From the NCBI GenBank assembly GCA_002359185.1, contig DEML01000021.1, forward strand, positions 1 to 64,000: a stretch of DNA of 64,000 nucleotides. The letters are read 5' to 3'. The position numbers and the translations under genes are program-made. This DNA comes from Planctomycetaceae bacterium UBA2671. Lineage in GTDB: Bacteria; Planctomycetota; Planctomycetia; Planctomycetales; Planctomycetaceae. This document shows, in pieces, positions 36,710 to 43,692 of the stretch (positions are counted from its first letter, which is position 1; each line of letters opens with the position of its first letter). A model generated the notes under the pieces. It was not told where the DNA came from. It saw only the letters and a list, made by a program, of their open reading frames with translations, and made no database searches.

Positions 36710-36748
36710 CTGTTTTCTGGTTTCCCGATATCTAGGGGCAGAAAACAG
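36710..36748. other. Perfect inverted repeat in island gap
   Basis: CTGTTTTCTG (36710-36719) and CAGAAAACAG (36739-36748) form perfect ten-base arms around 19 bases. Next to it are a C6/G6 hairpin (about 36650-36668) and a further inverted repeat (36777-36809) that covers the stop codon of the adjacent gene. The gap upstream of the methyltransferase is therefore unusually structured. Confidence 0.5.
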
Positions 36749-36795
36749 AAAACCCTATTTTTATAGACTCAAATCGATTCGGTTTTCTGGGCATT

Positions 36796-37221
36796 TCAGG
36801 AAACCGAATTCCCACCAATCAGTTGATAAATTGAGGCATTATTCAGTCCTTTTTTCTTAACAATAACTGAACCAGTTGCAGCAAGATCATCGAGCAATTG
36901 CCTTGTCTTGTCCCTACCGATCTTGGCACCAGTCTTGAGACGTAATTTTTCAATCGAATTGATGAATTTCCCAATTTCCTTATTATTGTCGCCATCGCCA
37001 CTAAAGTTTTTTGATAATGTATCGATCACGATCAGATCAGCACTTTCAATGCTGTTTTCAATGTGCTTAATACATTGGTTGACAGCCTCGGTCAATTGCT
37101 CATTACGGATCGATCCATTCCGGTATTGTTTGAGGACTAACAGAGAGTCACTCAACGCCATGCATTGATCGAGCGAATCCCCGTAATTCGAGAACGCCAT
37201 GTTTTGATGCAGTTTCTTCAT
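36796..37221 (-). CDS. Degraded RepA-like AAA ATPase fragment
   Basis: A 141-residue product. Its middle part, ADLIVIDTLSKNFSGDGDNN followed by KEIGKFINSIEKLR, matches the Walker B region of RepA-like hexameric helicases (IDTLxRNxxGxDENxxxDMGxFI). Walker A is missing, and after TGAKI, where LVVHHTG would be expected, it jumps to a winged-helix-like end (RDKTRQLLDDLAATGSVIV). I infer a plasmid/phage-type replication ATPase that has lost its N-terminal half and an internal piece. ATG 37221 is chosen for its strong AAAGGGGAAG upstream; the open frame extends to 37347 and would overlap the DUF3987 gene. Confidence 0.55.
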   Translation of the reverse strand: MKKLHQNMAFSNYGDSLDQCMALSDSLLVLKQYRNGSIRNEQLTEAVNQCIKHIENSIESADLIVIDTLSKNFSGDGDNNKEIGKFINSIEKLRLKTGAKIGRDKTRQLLDDLAATGSVIVKKKGLNNASIYQLIGGNSVS

Positions 37222-37249
37222 GAATACTTCCCCTTTCCGGGAAAGTGTA

Positions 37250-38560
37250 CTAACGTCCATTTCTCTTGGGAAGTCCAGTTCCCGCCCGGGTGTAGTCCAT
37301 CCAGCGGACCAGCCGACCATCGGGTAATTGCTTGATCGCTTCCGCATCGGCAGAGCGGGACATGCCGAGCGTGTGATAAATTCGTTCGGTTTCCCGATCG
37401 AACCAGCGAGCCAACCGAATCGCCCTGGACATCACCTCAGCGGGGATACTCCATTCCGCAGACAACTCAGCCGAGTACAGAATCAACGCCAGCCGAGCGG
37501 CCCGCCCGGAGGACTTCGACCATGCCGCACGAAGTGCAGCGGGGATTCCCTGCAGACGAGTGACGTCCTCATTCTTGAAGTCCGCCAGCAATTGACGGGC
37601 ATCATCGGCAAGTGGAATCGTGAGCGGTTCCCCTCGGGCATCAATCAGCGATTGCAGAACAGACTCATAATGTTCCGCAGACGGCATCGGAGTGTCCGAC
37701 CAGCCAACCGGTTCATCGGGAGGCATCACAAATAGAAATCGAGCCGGTAGACCGGAATCGAAATCATCCTCGGAAAGTAATCGCCGCAAAACTCCCGGCT
37801 GGATTCCGCCCGAAACTGAGACAATCGCTCTCGGAACAATGATCAATCGGACATGACCGGTTTTCCGATCAATCACCAATCGGCAACCATCGTAAATTGA
37901 TAACCAGTGCGATCGGTCCGCCCCCTTGCCGGACTTGTATTGATTCATTGAACCAAACCAGCCGGAGAGTTCATCGACTGCCAGAATCATTCCCTGGGAA
38001 TTCTCTTTTAATACACAGGCAAGTGCTTCGAGTGTCGTATCTCCGATGCAGTAGCGGGGGAGGGGAGGATAATCCGGTTCGGACTTCTCTTTTCCCTTCT
38101 CACTCGAATTCAATTCCTCATGAGTACAGCGAATCCGTTCGCATTCTTCCGCATGTCGATCGTGTGCGGCTTCCTCAATTCGATACAATGGCCCGAGTGC
38201 CGACTGTTGAGCGGGAGACTTTCCCGACCCGGAATTGGCGACAACCCCCGTCCACAGAATTGACGGCTGAGTGTAGCCCGGTTTCACTTCAACAATTCGA
38301 CTGGCCCCAATCGCCGCAGCAATCGCTGAAAGCATCGGCACAGCAACGAATGCGACATCACAGCCGATCGACTTTGCCGCCCCGATCACATATTCCATGA
38401 GTAACTTCGGGAGGCAGTTCACCGGGAACGGCTGATAGGGAATCTTCGGTCGTTGTCGTGTGACTTGTTGCATAGATGGCGATTGTCGCGATTCCGACTC
38501 TTTTATAGTGTCAAGACTTGTAACATCATCAAGTGCAGCGAGTTCGTCCGTGAGTGACAT
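37250..38560 (-). CDS. DUF3987-type protein (YfjI-like), island replication-associated
   Basis: A 436-residue protein resembling the DUF3987/YfjI family found in prophages and islands. It has a P-loop-like GVVANSGSGKSPAQ, then LAVDELSGWFGSMNQYKSGKGADRSHWLSIYDG and IVSVSGGIQPGVLRRLL, a conserved block of the family. These proteins lie in replication or stabilisation modules, with unproven activity. The C-terminus ends soon after the helical part and may have lost a winged-helix tail. ATG 38560 overlaps the stop codon of the upstream gene (TGATG), so it is translationally coupled to it. Confidence 0.75.
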   Translation of the reverse strand: MSLTDELAALDDVTSLDTIKESESRQSPSMQQVTRQRPKIPYQPFPVNCLPKLLMEYVIGAAKSIGCDVAFVAVPMLSAIAAAIGASRIVEVKPGYTQPSILWTGVVANSGSGKSPAQQSALGPLYRIEEAAHDRHAEECERIRCTHEELNSSEKGKEKSEPDYPPLPRYCIGDTTLEALACVLKENSQGMILAVDELSGWFGSMNQYKSGKGADRSHWLSIYDGCRLVIDRKTGHVRLIIVPRAIVSVSGGIQPGVLRRLLSEDDFDSGLPARFLFVMPPDEPVGWSDTPMPSAEHYESVLQSLIDARGEPLTIPLADDARQLLADFKNEDVTRLQGIPAALRAAWSKSSGRAARLALILYSAELSAEWSIPAEVMSRAIRLARWFDRETERIYHTLGMSRSADAEAIKQLPDGRLVRWMDYTRAGTGLPKRNGR

Positions 38561-38925
38561 CAGACATCCCCCCGCATAGCAAGGACAACCCGAAGTGCTT
38601 TGCGTCGCAGCGGACTGACTTTCAGCGAGTGGAGCATAGAATCGAATTCTTGATCAGAGAGCACTGCAGGCATCTCGAACAATTCCGCCCCCGGTTCACC
38701 GGCTGCAGGTCGATAGGGACTCAGGTGGGCTTTATAGCCTGCCAGCATTTGAGCGAATGAAATCGGACAGTTCGGCTGCCAGCCTCGGGCAGTTCGTCGT
38801 CGGCATTCTTCGAGATAGCCGGGAACGTCTTGATAATCGGTGTTGCGGACGATCGCATTCGGATCGTAAGCGGTATTGTAGCCCCGGCTGATATTGCCGG
38901 TTGAGTGTAGCGGGGGTAAGATCAT
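38560..38925 (-). CDS. Small island protein of unknown function
   Basis: A 121-residue protein with no recognised domain. It contains DYQDVPGYLEECRRRTARGWQPN, a Pro-rich centre and a helical C-terminus (DQEFDSMLHSLKVSPLRRKALRVVLAM). ATG 38925 is supported by GGAG five bases upstream; the longer frame from 38943 is less likely. Its stop codon overlaps the start of the DUF3987 gene by one base (TGATG). Coupling to DUF3987 suggests that the two act in the same replication or maintenance step. Confidence 0.65.
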   Translation of the reverse strand: MILPPLHSTGNISRGYNTAYDPNAIVRNTDYQDVPGYLEECRRRTARGWQPNCPISFAQMLAGYKAHLSPYRPAAGEPGAELFEMPAVLSDQEFDSMLHSLKVSPLRRKALRVVLAMRGDV

Positions 38926-39043
38926 GATATCTCCAATATGCAAGGGGGAGTGTGAAGAAACTGAAATCCCGTCGGGTGTCCGCCCTGGCGGGTTTTCTCA
39001 TGGAATGTTCCGTCTATGAATTGGCGGAAATGTTGCGGACCGA

Positions 39044-39343
39044 TCACAGCAGACCACAGGCCCGCAGTTCGTCCTCGGTCACATCGGAAGGCATCCCCGA
39101 GCCGTCGGTGTCCTCAGTGGAGGATTGAGCAGCGGTCGCGGCTTCTGTTTGAGCCTCGACAAATTCCCGGAAGCGGTCCTCAGTCGTGAACCATTTTCGC
39201 CCGAGTTTGACAGCTTCGAGCCGGGAACCATTCGCCCCCCGTCGAATCCAGCGATAAAGCGTCGCCGGAGAAATGCGTTTCTGAAAAGCCTTGCCCGCCA
39301 GCGTGCGGACTTCCTGCAGATCGTCCTGGAAAACATCGATCAT
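39044..39343 (-). CDS. DUF1580-like helix-turn-helix protein (island regulator/excisionase type)
   Basis: A 99-residue protein with a MerR/excisionase-like winged helix: KRISPATLYRWIRRGANGSRLEAVKLGRKWFTTEDRFREFVEAQ. This pattern matches the DUF1580 family of planctomycete islands, where an HTH protein precedes DUF3987-type genes. It likely controls excision or the island operon. ATG 39343 is preceded at eight bases by GAGGGA, which is buried in a predicted 10-base-pair stem (see 39352-39409). The C-terminal 35 residues are acidic and low in complexity. Confidence 0.75.
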   Translation of the reverse strand: MIDVFQDDLQEVRTLAGKAFQKRISPATLYRWIRRGANGSRLEAVKLGRKWFTTEDRFREFVEAQTEAATAAQSSTEDTDGSGMPSDVTEDELRACGLL

Positions 39344-39351
39344 TGCGTGAT

Positions 39352-39409
39352 TCCCTCATGTGAGTTCGTTGAAACGAAATATCGTCGGTGTGACGATTTA
39401 CATGAGGGA
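39352..39409 (-). promoter_or_regulatory. Three-way-junction leader sequestering the ribosome site
   Basis: On the minus strand the leader folds as an outer stem of ten perfect pairs (TCCCTCATGT with ACATGAGGGA) enclosing two hairpins: ATCGTC-ACACC-GACGAT and TTCGT-TTCA-ACGAA. The 3' arm of the outer stem holds GAGGGA, the only Shine-Dalgarno for the HTH gene, eight bases before its ATG. The fold would therefore hide the ribosome site. It may be an RNA switch, a protein-bound mRNA site or a set of DNA operators. Confidence 0.5.
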
Positions 39410-39450
39410 TTGTTCAAATAGTGCAGCGTTACAGCGAGAGACGTTTTGCG

Positions 39451-40437
39451 TTAATATCGTGACGTTGGCAATTCTTTAATAGTGTATTTCCCATCTGACG
39501 ATAATGTCATTCCAAGTACCTTCAGAGAACTTCTGAGTTCCGAAGCAATAGTTCTGATGTTTCCCTTAACTGGTTTTTTCTCGGCTTTCACATCCCAATC
39601 TGAATGATTGTCATATGTAAAATTGGGGTTTCTTTCTTCAGCAATTGAATCTAGCAGCTCCATGAATAGATTGAATGCCCTTGGGCTTAATGCAACAGGT
39701 GTATTAAATCCACGTCTTGTAATTATTTTTTCTTTACTGTCGAATTTCATTTTCCATCTTGCCAAAACACGTTCTCTATTTTCTTCATTTAATGAATTTA
39801 TCTCCGATAAATATTTCCTGTAAAATATGAGATGTTCCCGGCAAACAATAGAGTGTTCATACAATAAATCAGCATGAAGCTGTGATAATGAAAAACTCCA
39901 ATCAGACAGTGAGTTTTTCCATTTTTCAACACCAATTCCTAAGGATTCTAGAAATGGGAGCAATGTCTCCCAGTAATCATCTAACCATTTTCGCTCATCG
40001 TGAAAAATAAAATGCATTTCAAGCTGGAATACTCTAGTGTCATATGATTCGTAATTTGTAACATTCTCAATAACTGGGACATCAGATTTACAATCCATCC
40101 AAGCATCCATGCAGATTGAATCGAATATATTGGCGACGTCAAACGCGGTTTTAATCGCTGAGTTGATAACACGTTCCCCAAAAATCCCCGAAAAAGAATA
40201 TTGCTTAGATGTAATACTATTAAAGTACCAATTCAAATTTCTGATTTCGTAAATCAAATCACCTTGAATATATGTATGAAAAGTAGTTCGAGCATCACGG
40301 ACATCTTGATACTGAAACATCCTTGCCTTGTAATTACATGACTCATTTTGAGATTCGATTATTGATTTTATGCAAAGTTGGGCTAGTCGGTATCCTTCAT
40401 TAATAATCAGGAATTCCTTCTCTGTTAAGTATTCCAA
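39451..40437 (-). CDS. Island cargo protein of unknown function
   Basis: A large AT-rich gene, different in base use from its neighbours, so probably a recent import. The product of about 328 residues is rich in aromatic and charged residues, lacks a signal peptide or membrane segment, and shows no known domain in its first two thirds. The last 100 residues (ALSPRAFNLFMELLDS ... NIRTIASELRSSLKVLGMTL, ending GKYTIKEL) resemble the winged helix of OmpR-type regulators, in which a recognition helix is followed by a C-terminal hairpin. The open frame extends to TTG 40542, but that part lies inside a terminator hairpin, so I place the start at TTG 40437, with AAAGG upstream. As the single cargo gene it could be a defence or regulatory gene; there is no direct evidence. 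Confidence 0.6.
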   Translation of the reverse strand: MEYLTEKEFLIINEGYRLAQLCIKSIIESQNESCNYKARMFQYQDVRDARTTFHTYIQGDLIYEIRNLNWYFNSITSKQYSFSGIFGERVINSAIKTAFDVANIFDSICMDAWMDCKSDVPVIENVTNYESYDTRVFQLEMHFIFHDERKWLDDYWETLLPFLESLGIGVEKWKNSLSDWSFSLSQLHADLLYEHSIVCREHLIFYRKYLSEINSLNEENRERVLARWKMKFDSKEKIITRRGFNTPVALSPRAFNLFMELLDSIAEERNPNFTYDNHSDWDVKAEKKPVKGNIRTIASELRSSLKVLGMTLSSDGKYTIKELPTSRY

Positions 40438-40454
40438 GCATCTATGCCTTTCAC

Positions 40455-40505
40455 AAAAAAACGGACGCAAATCCGGGAAGGCGTTCAGACCCGGTTTCAC
40501 GTCCG
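40455..40505 (-). terminator. Terminator-like hairpin A before the cargo gene
   Basis: Read on the minus strand, CGGACG..CCGGG pairs with CCCGG..CGTCCG (11 pairs with a symmetric five-base internal loop) and is followed by seven T residues. Its apical loop (12 bases) contains a 9-base segment that is perfectly complementary to the loop of hairpin B (40550-40603). It lies between the integrase and the cargo gene. Confidence 0.7.
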
Positions 40506-40549
40506 CGAATCGGAGGTAGCTACTCCCCCGATAAATGCTCAATTGTCAG

Positions 40550-40603
40550 CACAAAACACAAAAGTCCTGGAACGCCTTACAATTCGCAGTTTTGTGTTTT
40601 GTG
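40550..40603 (-). other. Hairpin B with loop complementary to hairpin A
   Basis: CACAAAACACAAAA (40550-40563) and its exact complement (40590-40603) form a 14-base perfect stem around 26 bases. The loop holds GAACGCCTT (40570-40578), the exact complement of AAGGCGTTC (40478-40486) in hairpin A. A kissing interaction between the two loops, or an alternative pairing, is possible in RNA. Between them lies a third, imperfect palindrome around GTAGCTAC. Confidence 0.6.
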
Positions 40604-40656
40604 TTTCTGTGTTATGTTCAGATTCATTCTATCAGCGAAGTGCCGAGTTCGTAATC

Positions 40657-41763
40657 CTAACCGACTTCCCGAGCCACCTTTTCCGCCAGTGTCGCATCCC
40701 GTTCGGCATAAACTTGCGTCACATCGGCTTTCGAGTGGCCGAGTAGGATTTGAGCGGCTTCGAGTCCGAAGCGTTTGCGGATGATCGTCGCGAATGTGTG
40801 CCGGAGTTGATTCGGTGTCCAGTCGGGAATCTTCCCCTGGCTGCAGGCCCGGTTGATGGCCCGTCGATAACTGGTTCGGTCGTAGCCGTCCGGGTAAGTG
40901 GTTCGCAGAGAGGGCTTCTCATGTCGCAGGTCGTGCGTGTGAGAGGGAGAGAAGACATAGGAATCCTCAGTCCGATTCAGAAACGGCTGCAGAATCCGTT
41001 GAGCCTTCCGCCCGAGTTGAATGATGCGTTTCTTCCCATGATGGACCGTCTTGTGTCCCTCGGGAGCATATCGCCAGACATCCCCCGTCCGGTCGAGATT
41101 ACAAACCCGCATCATGCAGATTTCCCCCGGTCGCATCCCGGTCACATACTGCAGTCGCACCATCGCAGCGACCACAGGCCCGAGTTGCCGAAGTGTTTTG
41201 ATAACAACCAGCGGAGAGACCGGTTCCACGGGTTTGGATTCGGTCGCCTGAGTTCTCCCCCGTCGCAATCCCGGGAGGGCTTTCAACGCCTGCCAGACAT
41301 TGGCGGGAACACATCCCTCGACCACACCATACTTGAACGCCCGGGTGATGATGGAAACGTAAGTGTTGATCACCCCTCGGGAGAGTTTCTTACGGATCAT
41401 TCGATTCCGGACCCGTTCGAGATGCTTCGGTGTGAATTTGTCTGTCTGCAGGTCCTTACATTCGGCTACCAGAAAGCGGAGAGCAGAACCGACCCGGATC
41501 GCTTCGGACGTTTGTTTCCCGTCCTTCACATAATATTTGCGGGCAAACTTTGTGTAAGCGACTGACAAGCGGGCAATGGAGACAGCCGAGCCGTATTTGT
41601 CGAGATTCCCGGCAGACCAGTCAGAAACAATTTCAGACCATTTCTTGCGACTGTCGGGAGTGTCATATTCCCCGAGATAGATCATTCGACCATTGATACG
41701 GGTATAAGCCTGACCAGTCGCCTTATGCAGACCGTAGGACGGGGGAGCGGGCTTGCGAGCCAT
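40657..41763 (-). CDS. Tyrosine-type site-specific integrase
   Basis: A 368-residue phage-type integrase. The catalytic residues are visible: Arg211 (TGMRPGE), probable Lys near 244, NQLRH with Arg321, His343 (LGH) and the nucleophile Tyr352 (TQVYAERD). The first position of the HxxR box is Asn318 in place of the usual His. The N-terminal arm-binding and core-binding domains are complete. It lies 130 bases from the 3' end of tRNA-Val, the usual place for an integrase next to its attachment site, and is divergent from it. It is probably functional. Confidence 0.9.
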   Translation of the reverse strand: MARKPAPPSYGLHKATGQAYTRINGRMIYLGEYDTPDSRKKWSEIVSDWSAGNLDKYGSAVSIARLSVAYTKFARKYYVKDGKQTSEAIRVGSALRFLVAECKDLQTDKFTPKHLERVRNRMIRKKLSRGVINTYVSIITRAFKYGVVEGCVPANVWQALKALPGLRRGRTQATESKPVEPVSPLVVIKTLRQLGPVVAAMVRLQYVTGMRPGEICMMRVCNLDRTGDVWRYAPEGHKTVHHGKKRIIQLGRKAQRILQPFLNRTEDSYVFSPSHTHDLRHEKPSLRTTYPDGYDRTSYRRAINRACSQGKIPDWTPNQLRHTFATIIRKRFGLEAAQILLGHSKADVTQVYAERDATLAEKVAREVG

Positions 41764-41812
41764 GAGAAACGCCTTTCTCTGGACACATTGAAGACACTGA
41801 ACATCCTCAAAG

Positions 41813-41832
41813 TGTGTAGTAAACTGTGTAGT
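41813..41832. repeat. Direct repeat TGTGTAGT near integrase start
   Basis: TGTGTAGT occurs at 41813 and 41825 (12-base spacing) and is followed by TACTAC. It lies between the integrase start and tRNA-Val. It may be an integrase arm site or operator; the same 12-base period is seen in the CTATTTC repeats at the other end. Confidence 0.4.
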
Positions 41833-41890
41833 TACTACCGCGTCGCAGAAGAGGCGAGAGGCATAAGTCTATGCCCGGTAAGCATTTAAA

Positions 41891-41967
<77 letters not shown>

Positions 41968-42442
41968 GGAGTGAATCGCGGGGCGATCGTGTGAAAAGTT
42001 ACTTGGAATTGATGGGCTCGTCAAGAATAGAGACAAAAAACGGATCGTTCTGGTTCGATTTTCTTTTGATTTGTCACTGTAATCAATTTCATTGCCCCTG
42101 TTTCCAAAGAAAAACGACATCTATGAGTTTTTTTGATTCGGAGATGGCCGTCTGAAAGTTGAATCAGGTGCAGGTCGGGCAGTGCCTGACCTGCAAGATT
42201 TTCAACGAATCCATGATTGTTCAATAATTGAGCACACTGATTTAGCTGATGAATGCAGGTGTTTTCACTTCGCCAGCCTCTGTGGTTGAAGTAAACTTGA
42301 TGTAAACAATCGATTGATCGCTAAGCCCAGCCTTGATTTCGGGTTCTCAATGTCCGATAACCACAGCGGAACTGTTTTGCAGAGTTGGGTAGTCGGGATT
42401 ACCCAAAAGATATGAATTTCATGTAGCCGTGGAAGTTTTTTA
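41968..42442. other. Intergenic region between tRNA-Val and trpA
   Basis: About 475 bases without a supported gene. It contains a family A palindrome at 42170-42194. The trpA promoter should lie in the second half, but no clear element is recognised. Confidence 0.4.
42170..42194. repeat. Interspersed palindromic repeat family A, short copy
   Basis: GCAGGTCGGGCA and TGCCTGACCTGC form 12-base arms around a single base, with a mismatch. This is a compressed copy of the unit seen at 9082 and 14402. Confidence 0.65.
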
Positions 42443-43267
42443 ATGACACAGATCTGCTCTCGAATTGAAGCTGTTTTTCGTGAACGTGGTCCGAAGGGGC
42501 AGTTGGCGTTCATGCCATTTATTGCAGCTGGGGATCCCGATTTGCCTAGAACGGCTGAATTGCTCAAAGCGCTGGCGGGGGCGGGGGCGGACTTGATTGA
42601 ACTCGGATTTCCCTACAGCGATCCGATTGCCGATGGTCCGGTCATTCAGGCCTCCTATACGCGGGCTCTGGCTCAGAAAACGACCGTGGATGGGATTTTC
42701 GAGATGGTTCAATCGCTCAAAGAGGATTCAATGCCTCCGCTGGTGGCGATGGTCTCTTATGCCATCATTTTTCGGCATGGGACGGATCGGTTCATTGAGC
42801 AAGCTTCCCAGGCTGGTTTCAGTGGATTTATTGTGCCCGATTTGCCAACAGAAGAGGCGAGTGAACTGGCTCCTCAAATGCAGGCAGCTGGTTTGGATCT
42901 GATTCAACTGCTGGCCCCGACGACGACTTCTGAGCGAACAAAATCGATTGTGGCACATTCGAGTGGATTCATCTACTGCATTGCGGTTTCCGGGACGACC
43001 GGTGAACGTGATCAGGTAGCGGGTGAATTGATCGAGCAGCTCAAGAGTCTGAAAGATAAAACCGAAACGCCGCTGGCAGTTGGATTTGGGATCGGCAAGC
43101 CGGAGCATCTCGATCCCCTGCGTGGTGTGGCTGATGGAGCGATTGTCGGCTCGGCAATCGTGAAACATCTTCAGCAACTCTCAGACGGTGGGAAGACTTT
43201 TGAAGAGATTCTCCATGAGATCGAAGTCTTTGCGAGCAGCATGGCTGAGGCGGCTCATCGGGAGTAG
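42443..43267 (+). CDS. trpA: Tryptophan synthase alpha subunit TrpA
   Basis: Catalyses indole-3-glycerol phosphate cleavage to indole in tryptophan synthesis, acting with TrpB. The 274-residue TIM barrel shows LIELGFPYSDPIADGPVIQ, which contains the catalytic Glu and Asp, then GFIVPDLPTEEA, the SGFIYCIAVSGTTG phosphate-binding region and VGFGIGKPEH with AIVGSAIV near the C-terminus. No other trp genes are adjacent, so it is an unlinked trpA, as is usual in planctomycetes. ATG 42443 is used. Confidence 0.96.
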   Translation: MTQICSRIEAVFRERGPKGQLAFMPFIAAGDPDLPRTAELLKALAGAGADLIELGFPYSDPIADGPVIQASYTRALAQKTTVDGIFEMVQSLKEDSMPPLVAMVSYAIIFRHGTDRFIEQASQAGFSGFIVPDLPTEEASELAPQMQAAGLDLIQLLAPTTTSERTKSIVAHSSGFIYCIAVSGTTGERDQVAGELIEQLKSLKDKTETPLAVGFGIGKPEHLDPLRGVADGAIVGSAIVKHLQQLSDGGKTFEEILHEIEVFASSMAEAAHRE

Positions 43268-43692
43268 TCATGTAAAAACGCCTATCAATGACTCATCAAA
43301 TACATCGCTCGCGAAAGTCGACAAGCCAAGAGGGGCGAAACGTTCGGGGGCTTCCGCTTACGCGGAACGCCCCCGCCACCCTATATAGATTTTGTTGTGA
43401 TCAAGTTTTGTTGAGTGTTACAAGTAATGGAATGTGCGACTCTTGGCAGTGTGAAAGATGGGGGATTTTCTCGAATCCCACATTGCCAGGCAGGAGCATC
43501 TCATAGAATTCGCAGAATCGTTATGATTGTTTTTCTCAGAAAGTTGCGGTGCTGGCGATTTTGACGTTCGTGGAGGCGACTTCCTGAGAATTGCTGAGTG
43601 ATTGCTGATTCATTCTTGTAATGTGAATCCACAGACTTTTAGATGTCAGCTTGTGAATAGTGATTCTGAGGTTGTCTGAAGGAAACCTCCGA
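43268..43692. other. Intergenic region after trpA
   Basis: About 425 bases without a supported gene. It contains one copy of repeat family B (43344-43381). Confidence 0.5.
43344..43381. repeat. Interspersed repeat family B, half copy
   Basis: TCGGGGGCTTCCGCTTACG..., ending CGCCCCCGCCACCC, matches 63546-63583 over 38 bases with two differences. Here only the right half of the full palindrome is present. Confidence 0.75.

Noticed and set aside
38732..39001. 89-residue Arg-rich open frame on the minus strand
   Set aside because: It overlaps the 38560-38925 gene in another frame, has no ribosome site and odd composition.
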